Of a stretch of DNA of 64,000 nucleotides, positions 51,382-61,402 are shown in pieces (within the stretch, counting starts at the first letter, position 1; each line of letters starts with the position of its first letter). The DNA lies in NCBI GenBank assembly GCA_023397475.1, contig JAEWUD010000048.1, positions 1 through 64,000 of the forward strand, read 5' to 3'. The position numbers and the translations under genes were made by a program. The notes beneath the pieces were generated by a model, which made no database searches, was not told where the DNA came from, and saw nothing but the letters and a program-made list of their open reading frames with translations. This DNA comes from Bacillota bacterium (lineage in GTDB: Bacteria; Bacillota; Clostridia; Saccharofermentanales; Saccharofermentanaceae).

Positions 51382-52716
51382 ATGAAAAAAAGAGGTAATC
51401 AGGATTTTCCGTTTAATGACGTGTCACCGTCAGAGGACCGATTCAACACAGAGCTTGTGAAGCCTTCTGATAAAGGTAGCGGATCTTCACCGGTTTCCTT
51501 TTCGGGCGCATCGCAAGATGCGAGAAACACAGCTTCGCGAGCTTTTGAGGCTCCTTCACAGAAGCCGCAGGCGAATATATCGAAGGCAGCCCCCGCGGCA
51601 GCGCGCCCCGCCTTCGATGCCTCCTTCTTTGATGATTCTTCCCATGGGTCCGGAAGTAAAGAGAAGGAACACTACCAGTCGTCGTCCAGGCAAAGATTCG
51701 AGGATTCTTCTTCGCATCCGCAACGAGCGGAAACGCGCGATCCCTATGAAGATCGTTTGCCGAAGATTCAGAAAGCGCCGGCGGGTCGACGCACACTGGA
51801 TTTGCAGATTCAGATACTCTCGGTTATTGCCGGAGTTATGCTCATCGTCGTTCTGATTCTTCTGTATCTGGCGATCTTCGGAGGCCGTAAGGATTCCGCG
51901 ACCGCGGCTGCGACGAATACGTCTGCTACGCAGGTGAGTGCAGGCATAACCGAGTTCGGATCATTGACTCCCATAGCTACGACTCTGGGTGTCAGTATTA
52001 CGCCGGATCCTCTGGCCACGACGACTCCTTCGGAAACAACCGCGGATACTGATCCGTCTTCGCTCGCGAATATGCCTCCGTCCGCCGAGCACCCTGTGAT
52101 TGCACTGACGTTTGACGACGGGCCGTCAGCGACGTATACGCCTCAGCTTCTCGACGTTCTCAAAGAAAAGGGCGTGCCTGTGACCTTTTTTCTTCTCGGT
52201 GTGAAGGTAGCCGATGCCGACCCGGCACTGCTTCAGCGAATGGTTGCGGAAGGACATGAGATCGGTAATCATTCATACGATCATTCGGTCTACACCAAGA
52301 TTACTGAGGAAGAGATCCGCGAGCAGTTACAGAAGACGAACGATCTGATCCTCGCCGCGACGGGTATAACTCCGACGGTTATGCGCCCGCCCCAAGGTGG
52401 AACCAATGATACAGTTCTGGCGCTGTCGAAGGAATTTAACATGGCTTGTGTCAACTGGTCCTGGGAGAGTTGTCCGGAGGACTGGGAAGCTGATCATCAG
52501 ACACCTGAATTCATCTCGAACCATGTCATTGAGAATGCGGCGAACGGCCATATCGTGCTTCTCCACGACATTCATCAGGCCACTGTGGAGTCTGTGGCGG
52601 CGATGATTGACGGCTTGATCGCGAAGGGCTATCGTTTCGCTACGGTATCCGATCTTCTTGCTACTTTACCGGAAGGCGAACAGTCCGGCGTTATGTATTA
52701 TTACGGCAGAGTATAA
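51382..52716 (+). CDS. Membrane-anchored polysaccharide deacetylase (NodB domain)
   Basis: This is likely a peptidoglycan or surface-polysaccharide deacetylase. The 444-residue protein has a long disordered, Ser/Gln-rich cytoplasmic part (about 1-140), one membrane helix (about 148-168), a Ser/Thr-rich linker to about 232, then a NodB domain with catalytic Asp in FDDGPS, the metal histidines in HSYDH, RPPQG in place of the usual RPPYG, and the C-terminal LLHD motif. The long cytoplasmic tail suggests interaction with division or kinase systems; that is inference. Confidence 0.88.
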   Translation: MKKRGNQDFPFNDVSPSEDRFNTELVKPSDKGSGSSPVSFSGASQDARNTASRAFEAPSQKPQANISKAAPAAARPAFDASFFDDSSHGSGSKEKEHYQSSSRQRFEDSSSHPQRAETRDPYEDRLPKIQKAPAGRRTLDLQIQILSVIAGVMLIVVLILLYLAIFGGRKDSATAAATNTSATQVSAGITEFGSLTPIATTLGVSITPDPLATTTPSETTADTDPSSLANMPPSAEHPVIALTFDDGPSATYTPQLLDVLKEKGVPVTFFLLGVKVADADPALLQRMVAEGHEIGNHSYDHSVYTKITEEEIREQLQKTNDLILAATGITPTVMRPPQGGTNDTVLALSKEFNMACVNWSWESCPEDWEADHQTPEFISNHVIENAANGHIVLLHDIHQATVESVAAMIDGLIAKGYRFATVSDLLATLPEGEQSGVMYYYGRV

Positions 52717-52751
52717 GTACACTTGTTTCCATAGCGGTTACATCGACCCTA

Positions 52752-54692
52752 TCAAGAACAGCTGTCCTCATCGGAAAGAACGACGAATTCGTCATAGAAG
52801 GCTGTGATCTGTTCGCAAAGCTCGGCGTACCGGGCGTATTCTTCCGGCTTAGTGTCCTTTGAGAAGCCGGCTTCCAATGTGATTTTGAGAGATTCATTCT
52901 CCTCGATCGCTTTCTCGAGAAACCGCAGACGTTCCTTGCGTCGCGCGGTTTCTTTGCGTTCCGCGGCGCGGTCTTTCTCGCGCGGTGCTCTTCGATCCCT
53001 GCTCTTATCCATAGCATCTGTGCTCACGGATCGATCGGGGCGCTTGTCGGCGGCATCGGATACTTCCTTTAGGCGAAGCTGCACAGATTTTACCTTGTCG
53101 CGATACGTAGAGTAATCGGTGAACATCGTGACATCTTTATCCATAAAGCCAAGAATTCCGCTTGCGCACTTCTCAATGAAGTAACGGTCATGGCTGACGG
53201 CGAGGATTGCACCGGGATAGTCGGCAAGAGCATTCTCGAGAATCTCTCTTGATTGGATATCCAGGTGATTTGTCGGTTCGTCGAGAAAAAGAATATCGGG
53301 TTTCTGCCGCAAGAGACAACATAAGTAGAGGCGAGAACGCTCTCCGCCGGACAGGACGTGTATCTTCTTATATACGTCGATATCACGGAATCCGAAGCGT
53401 GCCAGTAAATTTCTTGCCTCTGTTTCGGTGAGCGGAGCATAGGAATACAGCTCATCAAGAAGTTCGCGTTCCTCATCTTCGAAGGGGATGAATTGACCCA
53501 TGTACCCGAACTGCGCCGACGAGGAGACATAAACGTCGCCGTCGAAATCCGTTTGCCGTCCGAGAAGCAAGGTCAGAAGAGTTGTCTTGCCGCAACCGTT
53601 CGGGCCGACAAGGAACAGCTTGTCCGTAGCCTTCAATTCAAAGGAGACATTCTCGAAAAGCGGGGCGGAGGCATCGAATCTTTTCGCGAGCTTACTGGCT
53701 CGAAGAAGGATCCGGTTCGGATCTCCTTCCTTCTTCTCCGGGACGAAAGTAAAGCTCATACGCATCGGTCCTCCGGAGAGCTTCGCTTTCTCGTCTAGAA
53801 GCTTGTCCGACAGTTTGGCGACAACCTTCTCGCGGGAGTGGTAGAGCGTCATCTTGCGATGGGAGAGCATGGTCTGCGTTACCTGTGCCTGCCGCTTCAC
53901 CTCGCGTTCCAACTCCTGAACCAGCTGCCGCTGATCCATGAGAAACTGCTCCTTTTGGTGGACATATGCGCTGTAATTCCCCCGGTACTCCTTGACATTA
54001 CCGTTCTCCAATTCGAAAACACGCGTGGCGATGCGGTCGATGAAGTAACGGTCATGCGAGATCAGGATCAATGCTGCGCTCTGTTTCTTCAAATATTCCT
54101 CGAGCCATTCCATCGTCTCCGTATCGAGGTGATTCGTTGGCTCGTCCAGGAGCATGAGATCGGGCTTCTGGACGATCAAACGCGCCAGGGCGACACGCAT
54201 ACGCTCTCCGCCGGAAAGGGAATCGAGCGGACGCGCCAGATCGTCGGCTGCGAGGCCGAGTCCGGTTAGCACCTCAATCATCCGTTGTTCGAAATCATAG
54301 CCTCCGCAGGCCTCGAAACGCGCTTGTGCGCGAGCATATCGATCCAGGCGATCCCGTGTCGCATTCTCCGGACTTTGGGAGAGTTCGTACTCGATTTGCG
54401 ATAACTCTTCCTCAAGCTCGATAATTTCTTTACTCTTCAACGCAGACCCGCCGGTCTTCTGATCATCGGCGCTTTGAGCGAGATAGCCGAGAATCGCGTG
54501 ATTCTGCAGAATAATGTGTCCCTCATCCGGTGCGGTCTGGCCTTCGATGATGCGAAAAAGCGTCGTCTTACCGGCGCCGTTATTGCCGATTAACGCAATT
54601 CTGTCTCCGGCGTCGACCTGAAAGGATACACGATTCAAAAGAATCCGGCTGTGGTACGATTTTGATATGGCTGCGACGCGTAAAACTGACAC
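52752..54692 (-). CDS. ABC-F family ATPase
   Basis: ABC-F proteins have two ATPase domains and no membrane part; they act on ribosomes. The 646-residue protein has Walker A GNNGAGKT and GPNGCGKT, two LSGGER signatures and two DEPTNHLD Walker B motifs. The linker between the domains is charged, and a C-terminal coiled coil of about 90 residues follows, as in Uup/YdiF. GTG 54692 has GGAGG 6 bases upstream. Whether it protects from an antibiotic or is a housekeeping factor cannot be decided from sequence. It converges on the deacetylase gene. Confidence 0.9.
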   Translation of the reverse strand: MSVLRVAAISKSYHSRILLNRVSFQVDAGDRIALIGNNGAGKTTLFRIIEGQTAPDEGHIILQNHAILGYLAQSADDQKTGGSALKSKEIIELEEELSQIEYELSQSPENATRDRLDRYARAQARFEACGGYDFEQRMIEVLTGLGLAADDLARPLDSLSGGERMRVALARLIVQKPDLMLLDEPTNHLDTETMEWLEEYLKKQSAALILISHDRYFIDRIATRVFELENGNVKEYRGNYSAYVHQKEQFLMDQRQLVQELEREVKRQAQVTQTMLSHRKMTLYHSREKVVAKLSDKLLDEKAKLSGGPMRMSFTFVPEKKEGDPNRILLRASKLAKRFDASAPLFENVSFELKATDKLFLVGPNGCGKTTLLTLLLGRQTDFDGDVYVSSSAQFGYMGQFIPFEDEERELLDELYSYAPLTETEARNLLARFGFRDIDVYKKIHVLSGGERSRLYLCCLLRQKPDILFLDEPTNHLDIQSREILENALADYPGAILAVSHDRYFIEKCASGILGFMDKDVTMFTDYSTYRDKVKSVQLRLKEVSDAADKRPDRSVSTDAMDKSRDRRAPREKDRAAERKETARRKERLRFLEKAIEENESLKITLEAGFSKDTKPEEYARYAELCEQITAFYDEFVVLSDEDSCS

Positions 54693-54722
54693 TTCAGACC
54701 TCCATAGGGATAAATCGTAGTC

Positions 54723-54731
54723 ATTATAGCA
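54723..54731 (-). promoter_or_regulatory. Extended -10 promoter of the ABC-F gene
   Basis: On the minus strand TGCTATAAT, an extended -10 with a perfect TATAAT (54728-54723), lies about 30 bases before the start codon. The -35 is poor. Confidence 0.5.
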
Positions 54732-54763
54732 GAAAACAGTAAGTTTTTTGCCAGATCGTGCCC

Positions 54764-54792
54764 TTGTGGCTTTTCGCGTATACAAGTATTCT
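54764..54792 (+). promoter_or_regulatory. Predicted promoter of leuC operon
   Basis: TTGTGG (54764-54769), 17 bases, TATTCT (54787-54792). The 105-base leader to leuC includes a possible hairpin between AAGAAG and CTTCTT but no T-box sequence. Confidence 0.45.
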
Positions 54793-54906
54793 GAATTCAT
54801 GATTTCTTACGATGGCAACATGTTACAAGAATGATCGGTAAGATGTTCCAAGTTCAAGAAGAGGTGAGAGGCCAAGAGCGGCTTCTTGCGTTAGGGAGGT
54901 ATCTAT

Positions 54907-56196
54907 ATGGGAATGACTATGACACAGAAGATCCTTGCGGCCCATGCGGGACTTGATTATGTAGAGCCGGGACAGCTGATTGAAGCCAAACTGGATCTGG
55001 TGCTCGGCAACGACGTGACCACGCCGCCGGCGATCGAAGTCTTTCAGAAGACATGCGCCTGCGGAGTTTTCGACAAGAATCGCGTTGCCCTGGTTCCGGA
55101 TCACTTCACGCCGAATAAAGACATTAAGTCTGCGGACAACTGCAAGATGATTCGCGAGTTTGCCAAGGCACAGGGTATTGAGAATTATTACGAGATCGGC
55201 GATCCGCTGATGGGCGTCGAGCATGTTATTCTTCCGGAGAACGGACTTGTCGCTCCCGGTGACGCGATCATCGGTGCCGACTCGCACACATGTACCTATG
55301 GAGCTCTCGGAGCATTTGCCACCGGTGTAGGATCTACGGATCTTGCCTGCGCAATGGCGACGGGGCAGACTTGGTTTCGGGTACCCGAGGCAATCAACTT
55401 CCGTCTCACGGGGGAGTTCCCGGCGAATATCTCCGGTAAGGATCTGATCCTTCATATCATAGGAATGATCGGCGTCGACGGAGCTCTCTATGAATCCATG
55501 GAGTTCACGGGGCCCGGTGTCGCGAACCTGACGATGGCGGATCGTCTTACGATCTGCAATATGGCGATCGAAGCCGGCGGAAAGAATGGAATTTTCCCCG
55601 TCGACGAACAGACCATGGCGTATCTCGAGAAGTTCGCTCCGGAGAGACTTGCGAACAAGACCTACAAGGTCTTTGCGGCCGATGAGGACGCCGTCTATCG
55701 AAAGACAATTGAGATCGATCTTGCTAAAGTTCCGATGACGGTCGCGTTTCCCCATCTTCCGGAGAATACAAAGGTTGTCGGAACCTTTGACGAAGTGGTC
55801 ATCGATCAGGTTGTCATCGGTTCCTGCACGAACGGCAGATTGGAAGATCTTCGCGTCGCCGCCTCGATCCTCAAGGGTCGCAAGGTGAAGAAGGGCATCC
55901 GCTGCATCATCCTTCCCGGCTCCCAGCGCGTCTGGAAGGAAGCTCTTGCGGAGGGCTTGCTGTCGGTGTTTGCGGAAGCGAACTGTGTCATCTCCGCCGC
56001 GACCTGCGGCCCGTGTCTCGGCGGACATATGGGGATCCTGGCCAAGGGGGAGCGGTGTGTTTCGACGACCAACCGCAACTTCGTCGGCCGTATGGGGCAC
56101 CCCGAATCAGAAGTTTATCTTGCGGGTGTACCCGTGGCCGCAGCCTCAGCCGTGCTCGGAAGAATCGCAAGTCCCGTAGATCTTGATCAGCTGTAA
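54907..56196 (+). CDS. leuC: 3-isopropylmalate dehydratase large subunit
   Basis: LeuC and LeuD together isomerise 2-isopropylmalate to 3-isopropylmalate in leucine synthesis. The 429-residue protein has the aconitase-fold motifs GADSHTCTYGALGAFATGVG, IGSCTNGRLEDLR and TCGPCLGGHMG, which hold the 4Fe-4S cysteines. The length of about 430 fits the short bacterial/archaeal form. GGGAGG precedes ATG 54907. It is the first gene of leuCDB-ilvD-ilvB. Confidence 0.95.
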   Translation: MGMTMTQKILAAHAGLDYVEPGQLIEAKLDLVLGNDVTTPPAIEVFQKTCACGVFDKNRVALVPDHFTPNKDIKSADNCKMIREFAKAQGIENYYEIGDPLMGVEHVILPENGLVAPGDAIIGADSHTCTYGALGAFATGVGSTDLACAMATGQTWFRVPEAINFRLTGEFPANISGKDLILHIIGMIGVDGALYESMEFTGPGVANLTMADRLTICNMAIEAGGKNGIFPVDEQTMAYLEKFAPERLANKTYKVFAADEDAVYRKTIEIDLAKVPMTVAFPHLPENTKVVGTFDEVVIDQVVIGSCTNGRLEDLRVAASILKGRKVKKGIRCIILPGSQRVWKEALAEGLLSVFAEANCVISAATCGPCLGGHMGILAKGERCVSTTNRNFVGRMGHPESEVYLAGVPVAAASAVLGRIASPVDLDQL

Positions 56197-56212
56197 TCGA
56201 GGAGGAAGAATT

Positions 56213-56698
56213 ATGAACGCTCAGGGTAAAGTTTTTAAATACGGTGCCAACGTCGATACCGACGTTATCATCCCGGCCCGCTATCTCAATACATCTGTTC
56301 CGTCCGAATTGGCGAAGCATTGCATGGAGGATATCGATACGACCTTCGTCGATCGCGTCAAGCAGGGTGACATTATCGTAGCCGGCCCGAACTTCGGTTG
56401 CGGATCATCCCGTGAGCATGCGCCGATCGCGATCAAGGCCAGCGGAATCTCTTGTGTCATCGCCCCGTCTTTTGCGAGAATCTTCTATCGCAATGCCATC
56501 AATATGGGACTTGCGATTATGGAATGTGCCGATGCGAGCGAGCAGATTGAAGACGGCGATGAGATCACGATCGACTTCACGACCGGTAAGATCACCGATC
56601 TTACGAACGGCAAGGATTTTACCGCGAAGCCTTTCCCGGATTTCATTCGAAAGATTATCGAAGCGGACGGTCTGGTCGGCTATATTGCCAAGAAGTAA
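56213..56698 (+). CDS. leuD: 3-isopropylmalate dehydratase small subunit
   Basis: This subunit forms the swivelling domain of the dehydratase. The 161-residue protein has the start GKVFKYGANVDTDVIIPAR and the active-site loop NFGCGSSREHAP. It starts 16 bases after leuC with GGAGGAAG upstream of ATG 56213. Confidence 0.95.
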   Translation: MNAQGKVFKYGANVDTDVIIPARYLNTSVPSELAKHCMEDIDTTFVDRVKQGDIIVAGPNFGCGSSREHAPIAIKASGISCVIAPSFARIFYRNAINMGLAIMECADASEQIEDGDEITIDFTTGKITDLTNGKDFTAKPFPDFIRKIIEADGLVGYIAKK

Positions 56699-56748
56699 TG
56701 ATTCAATTATTATCAGTACAAGCTCTCGGGCTTGAAAAGGAGTAGAAC

Positions 56749-57852
56749 ATGGGATCCTACACGATAGCTGTCATACCCGGCGACGGAATCGGTCCGGAGG
56801 TCATCAACGGAACCTGTGAGGTTCTTCGCGAAATCGGTCGCAAGTTCAACCACACGTTCGCATTTGAAGAATTACTGGCGGGCGGAAGCGCGATCGACGC
56901 GACTGGCGAACCTCTGCCTCCGTCCACTCTGGCTGCCGCGCGCAAGAGCGACGCCGTTCTGCTCGGAGCGGTCGGAGGACCCAAATGGGATGATTTGCCC
57001 GGCAAGAGCCGCCCGGAACAGGCGCTTCTTGGGCTTCGCGCGGGTCTGGGTCTCTATGCGAATCTTCGCCCGGCAATCCTGCACCGACAACTATCGCAAG
57101 CCTGCCCTTTGAAAGACGAGATTGTCTCCTCCGGAATTGATATCATGATTGTCCGTGAACTTACGGGCGGAATCTACTTCGGAGATAAGGGCAGAAGAGT
57201 GGGCGGTGTTTCTGCGGACGGAATCGACTGCGGAATCGAAGCCTATGACACTGAAGCCTATAGCGAGATGGAGATCGAGCGTATTATCCGTGTCGGATTT
57301 ACGCTGGCCATGGGACGTAAGAAGCGCGTTGTCGTCGTGGACAAGGCGAACATTCTGGAGAGTTCGCGGCTGTGGCGTGAAGTGACAGAACGTGTTCGCG
57401 CGGATTTTGCGGAAGTTTCTGTCGAGTATATGTACGTCGACAATGCTTCGATGCAGCTTGTGAAGCGCCCGGGAGATTTCGACGTCGTTATCACATCCAA
57501 TATGTTCGGAGATATTTTGTCCGATGAGGCCGGCATGATAACCGGATCGATCGGCATGCTTCCGTCTGCTTCCCTCGGCAAACCCGGCACACCCGGAATG
57601 TACGAGCCTGTGCACGGATCGGCCCCCGATATAACGGGGATGGATCTTGCGAATCCTCTCGCTACGATTCTTTCGGCCGCGATGATGCTGCGCTGGTCCT
57701 TCGGTCTTGTCAAGGAAGCGGATGCGATCGAAGCCGCTGTTGATCAAGTTCTCTCCGCGGGGTATCGCACGAAGGATATCTCTTACGGACAGGCGGATCA
57801 AGTGATCGGAACCAGAGAAATGACTCGTTTGGTGATCTCGTCGATTGTATGA
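56749..57852 (+). CDS. leuB: 3-isopropylmalate dehydrogenase
   Basis: This enzyme oxidatively decarboxylates 3-isopropylmalate with NAD. The 367-residue protein has IAVIPGDGIGPEV at the start, RELTGGIYFGDKGR, and the NAD-site MYEPVHGSAPDI followed by NPLATILSAAMML. AAGGAG precedes ATG 56749. Two hairpins follow before ilvD. Confidence 0.96.
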   Translation: MGSYTIAVIPGDGIGPEVINGTCEVLREIGRKFNHTFAFEELLAGGSAIDATGEPLPPSTLAAARKSDAVLLGAVGGPKWDDLPGKSRPEQALLGLRAGLGLYANLRPAILHRQLSQACPLKDEIVSSGIDIMIVRELTGGIYFGDKGRRVGGVSADGIDCGIEAYDTEAYSEMEIERIIRVGFTLAMGRKKRVVVVDKANILESSRLWREVTERVRADFAEVSVEYMYVDNASMQLVKRPGDFDVVITSNMFGDILSDEAGMITGSIGMLPSASLGKPGTPGMYEPVHGSAPDITGMDLANPLATILSAAMMLRWSFGLVKEADAIEAAVDQVLSAGYRTKDISYGQADQVIGTREMTRLVISSIV

Positions 57853-57853
57853 C

Positions 57854-57915
57854 GGCCCTTAGAAAGGGCCAATAACAGCTAACATAACGGGGAAGGGATA
57901 TTTATACCCTTCCCC
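57854..57915 (+). promoter_or_regulatory. Two stem-loops between leuB and ilvD
   Basis: GGCCCTT (57854-57860) pairs with AAGGGCC (57864-57870) and GGGGAAGGG (57889-57897) pairs with CCCTTCCCC (57907-57915). Neither is followed by a clear T-run. They may protect or process the mRNA, or limit ilvD expression. Confidence 0.45.
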
Positions 57916-57955
57916 TGATTCGAATCATCCAATGAAGAAGAATAGGGGTGAATGT

Positions 57956-59626
57956 ATGTATAACGAACGAAGTGGACAAATGACAAAGAGCCCGACGCGC
58001 GCGCCGCACCGCTCTTTATTTTACGCTCTCGGTCTGACTCCGGAGGAGTTGAAGAGACCCTTGATTGGCGTCGTGAATTCCTTCACCGAACTTGTTCCCG
58101 GACATATCCACCTTCGCGATCTCGCTCAGGCTGTGAAGGATGGGATCCGGATGGCCGGCGGAGTTCCTCTCGAATTCCCCGCGATTGCCGTCTGTGACGG
58201 CACATCAATGAATCATCTCGGGATGAAGTACTCGCTTGTCAGTCGCGATATTGTGGCGGACTCTTGCGAACTGGTTCTTACCGCCCAGCCGCTCGACGCT
58301 GTTGTCTTTATACCCAGTTGCGATAAGGTCGTTCCCGGTATGTTGATGGCGGCGGCTCGTCTGGATATCCCCTCCATCTTCGTGGCCGGAGGGCCGATGC
58401 TTCCCGGTAATTACCACGGCAAGCGGATCGGCTTGTCAGAGCTTTTCGAGGCAACGGGTAGCTATGCTGTCGGGAAGATCACCAAGGAAGAACTGGAAGA
58501 GATGGAAATGGTCTGCTGTCCGTCCTGCGGAAGCTGCTCGGGGATGTACACCGCCAATACGATGAATTGCCTCACCGAGGCTCTCGGTATGTCTTTGCCG
58601 GGAAGCGGGACGATTCCCGCTGTCATGTCGGCGAGAAGACGCCTTGCCAAGGAGACCGGCATGAAGGTTATGGAGCTTCTCAGCGAAGGGAAGACCGCTC
58701 GTCAGATCATGAACAAAGCTTCGGTCCGGAATGCGATGCGCGTCGATATGGCGCTCGGCGGATCGACGAACAGCGTTCTTCACATGCTGGCCATCGCACG
58801 CGAGGCCGGATATGAGATGAGTCTTACAGATATCGATGAGATCTCAAAATCAACGCCGCAACTCTGCAAGCTGAATCCCGCCAGTTCTGTCTTCATCAAT
58901 GATCTCAACGAATCCGGCGGAATTACCGAAGTCATGGCTGAACTCGCGAAAAAAGATCTGCTTGACCTTTCGAACCCATCGGTCGACGGTACGATCGCCG
59001 ATCGTATAGCGAGACACCGTGGCGCGGATGATATCGTCATCGCCTCCGTAAACACTCCGGTTGCGGTCGACGGCGGTCTTGCCGTATTGCGCGGCAATCT
59101 TGCTCCCGAGGGCGCTATTGTCAAGAAAGGCGCGGTTTTGCCCGAGATGCTTGTACATGAGGGGCCTGCCCGTGTTTTCGAGTCAGAAGAAGAGGCGACC
59201 GAAGCGATCTTCGGCGGCAAGATCCTGTCGGGCGATGTCATCGTCATCCGCTTCGAAGGGCCGCGCGGCGGTCCGGGTATGCGAGAGATGCTGACTCCGA
59301 CATCAGCGGTTGCCGGGATCGGTCTTGATTCCTCCGTAGCCTTGATCACAGACGGTCGATTCTCGGGTGCAACCCGGGGAGCCTCCATCGGTCATGTCTG
59401 CCCGGAAGCAGCGGTCGGCGGACCGATCGCATATGTCCGGGAGGGAGACCGTATTCGCATTAATATACCCGAACGTGAGATTACGCTTCTTGTCGACGAG
59501 AAGGAGCTTGCCCAAAGAGAACCGAAAAGAATTCCGGATCGCAAGATCAAAGGTGTTCTGTCACGATATGAGAACCTGGCCGACTCCGCCGCAAACGGAG
59601 CGAGTATGAACCGGCCGCTCTTGTAA
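57956..59626 (+). CDS. ilvD: Dihydroxy-acid dehydratase
   Basis: This iron-sulphur enzyme makes the keto acid precursors of valine and isoleucine. The 556-residue protein has HLRDLAQAVKDGI, the cluster-binding segments PSCDKVVPGM and CCPSCGSCSGMYTANTMNC, and the C-terminal DGRFSGATRGASIGHV. ATG 57956 follows GGGGTG; an in-frame ATG at 57932 is also possible. Confidence 0.96.
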   Translation: MYNERSGQMTKSPTRAPHRSLFYALGLTPEELKRPLIGVVNSFTELVPGHIHLRDLAQAVKDGIRMAGGVPLEFPAIAVCDGTSMNHLGMKYSLVSRDIVADSCELVLTAQPLDAVVFIPSCDKVVPGMLMAAARLDIPSIFVAGGPMLPGNYHGKRIGLSELFEATGSYAVGKITKEELEEMEMVCCPSCGSCSGMYTANTMNCLTEALGMSLPGSGTIPAVMSARRRLAKETGMKVMELLSEGKTARQIMNKASVRNAMRVDMALGGSTNSVLHMLAIAREAGYEMSLTDIDEISKSTPQLCKLNPASSVFINDLNESGGITEVMAELAKKDLLDLSNPSVDGTIADRIARHRGADDIVIASVNTPVAVDGGLAVLRGNLAPEGAIVKKGAVLPEMLVHEGPARVFESEEEATEAIFGGKILSGDVIVIRFEGPRGGPGMREMLTPTSAVAGIGLDSSVALITDGRFSGATRGASIGHVCPEAAVGGPIAYVREGDRIRINIPEREITLLVDEKELAQREPKRIPDRKIKGVLSRYENLADSAANGASMNRPLL

Positions 59627-59679
59627 AGCAAGAGAGCATGTCGCGAATAACCACACAGGATACGAGGAGGTAATCCGCT

Positions 59680-61383
59680 ATGAACGGTGCACAAACGATC
59701 ATACAGTTTCTGAAAAATAAGGGAGTGGATCCGGCGTTCGGATATCCGGGCGGGCCGATTCTCGTTCTCTACGACGCGATCTATCAGGCTGAGTTCCCCC
59801 ATGTTTTGACACGACACGAGCAGGGTGCCGCGCATGCGGCCGAAGGCTTTGCCAAAGTCACCGGTAAGCCCGGTGTCGTCATCGCTACATCCGGTCCTGG
59901 AGCGACCAATCTGGTTACCGGAATCGCGGACGCTTTTCTCGACTCCGTTCCGCTTCTGGCGATTACCGGTGCGGTTGCCCGCAATTGTACAGGAAAGGAT
60001 GCTTTTCAAGAGGCGGATATCACAGGAATCACTCAACCGATTACCAAGTATAATTACCTTGTTATGGATCCCAAGGATCTTCTGCCGACCTTGGAGGAAG
60101 CGTGGAACCTAACGACACAGGGAAGACCGGGACCGGTTCTTGTCAATGTTCCCAAGGATATTCTCGCGATTGAGATTCCGGAGAGCGATAAAGTTGGATC
60201 AGGCGTGATCCTGCATCGTCCTCCGAGAAAGAAGACGGAGTCCCAGGCCGAGGCTGTTTACGAAGCTTTGCGCAAGTCGAAGAAGCCGCTTCTTCTCGCG
60301 GGTGGAGGCGTGATCATTTCAGAGGGAGCGTCCGCCGCATTGACCGAGTTTGTCGAGAGGACGGGAATCCCCTTGTCGACGACAATGATGGCAAAGGGCG
60401 TTATCGCAGAGGATCATCCACAGTATATGGGAATGGTCGGGATGCATGGGACACCGCAATCGAACGCAGCGATCGGTAATTGCGATCTTCTGTTGGCGGT
60501 CGGATGTCGTTTCTCTGATCGAATTATCGGGGACCCCGATAAGTACAACGAGCGTAACCCGGACCGCGTGGTTATTCACGTTGATATTGATCCGGCCGAA
60601 ATCGGCAAGAACATTCGTCCGACGATTGAGATAGAGGATAATGCGTGTGATTTCTTCAAGCATGTTCTAGCGAAAATGCCTGAGCTGGACTATCGCGCCT
60701 TGTGGGCGGATTGGATCGGCAAGATGGAAGCGAAGCGGGAGCGTTATGTCGAAGTCAAGAAGACGCTTACGAGTCTCGATGACCGGCTTCTCCCTGAGGC
60801 GGTCGTTCATGCGATCTCCGAAGCCTACAAAGGTCAGAATCCGATTCTTGTGACGGATGTCGGCCAGCATCAGGTTTTTGCGGCACAGCACTTCTCCGTG
60901 GAGTCGCCGCGCTCTTTCCTGACATCAGGTGGTCTGGGAACGATGGGTTTCGGTCTTCCGGCAGCGATCGGAGCGTCGATTGCCGCACCTGAACGACCGG
61001 TTATTCTCTTTGTCGGCGACGGTGGCATCCAGATGACGATACAGGAATTCGGAACTCTGATGAATCTGGATCTCAATGTCAAGGTTATCATCATGGATAA
61101 TCAACAGCTCGGCATGGTGCGACAGTGGCAGGAGCTCTTCTATGGGAAGAGATATAGTCACTCGATCCTCGACAATAATCCGAACTTCATCCAGATTGTC
61201 AACGCATACGGAATGCGCGGCTTGCGCGCAGCCGATCAAGCGACCTTTATGACGGGGATCGAGAATATGCTTTCTGACAACAAACCGTATGTCTTGCATG
61301 TTATGCTCGACAATCAAGAACTTGTGTACCCGATGATTCCGCCGGGAAAAAATCCGGAAGAGATGATCATGCCAGGCATGTAA
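59680..61383 (+). CDS. ilvB: Acetolactate synthase large (catalytic) subunit
   Basis: This TPP-dependent enzyme makes acetolactate, the first step to valine and leucine. The 567-residue protein has the N-terminal FGYPGGPILVLYDA with the catalytic RHEQGAAHAAEGFA glutamate, SGPGATNL, the middle FAD-binding region and the TPP-binding VGDGGIQMTIQEF. GAGGAGGTAA precedes ATG 59680. The regulatory subunit ilvN, usually next, is not here; the gene ends at a terminator. It is more like biosynthetic IlvB than the catabolic AlsS, judged by the VYPMIPPG end. Confidence 0.95.
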   Translation: MNGAQTIIQFLKNKGVDPAFGYPGGPILVLYDAIYQAEFPHVLTRHEQGAAHAAEGFAKVTGKPGVVIATSGPGATNLVTGIADAFLDSVPLLAITGAVARNCTGKDAFQEADITGITQPITKYNYLVMDPKDLLPTLEEAWNLTTQGRPGPVLVNVPKDILAIEIPESDKVGSGVILHRPPRKKTESQAEAVYEALRKSKKPLLLAGGGVIISEGASAALTEFVERTGIPLSTTMMAKGVIAEDHPQYMGMVGMHGTPQSNAAIGNCDLLLAVGCRFSDRIIGDPDKYNERNPDRVVIHVDIDPAEIGKNIRPTIEIEDNACDFFKHVLAKMPELDYRALWADWIGKMEAKRERYVEVKKTLTSLDDRLLPEAVVHAISEAYKGQNPILVTDVGQHQVFAAQHFSVESPRSFLTSGGLGTMGFGLPAAIGASIAAPERPVILFVGDGGIQMTIQEFGTLMNLDLNVKVIIMDNQQLGMVRQWQELFYGKRYSHSILDNNPNFIQIVNAYGMRGLRAADQATFMTGIENMLSDNKPYVLHVMLDNQELVYPMIPPGKNPEEMIMPGM

Positions 61384-61402
61384 CAGGTAAAAACTAACAA
61401 AA

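Noticed and set aside
54823..56100. 425-codon minus-strand frame over leuC
   Set aside because: Antisense of leuC, whose aconitase motifs are intact.
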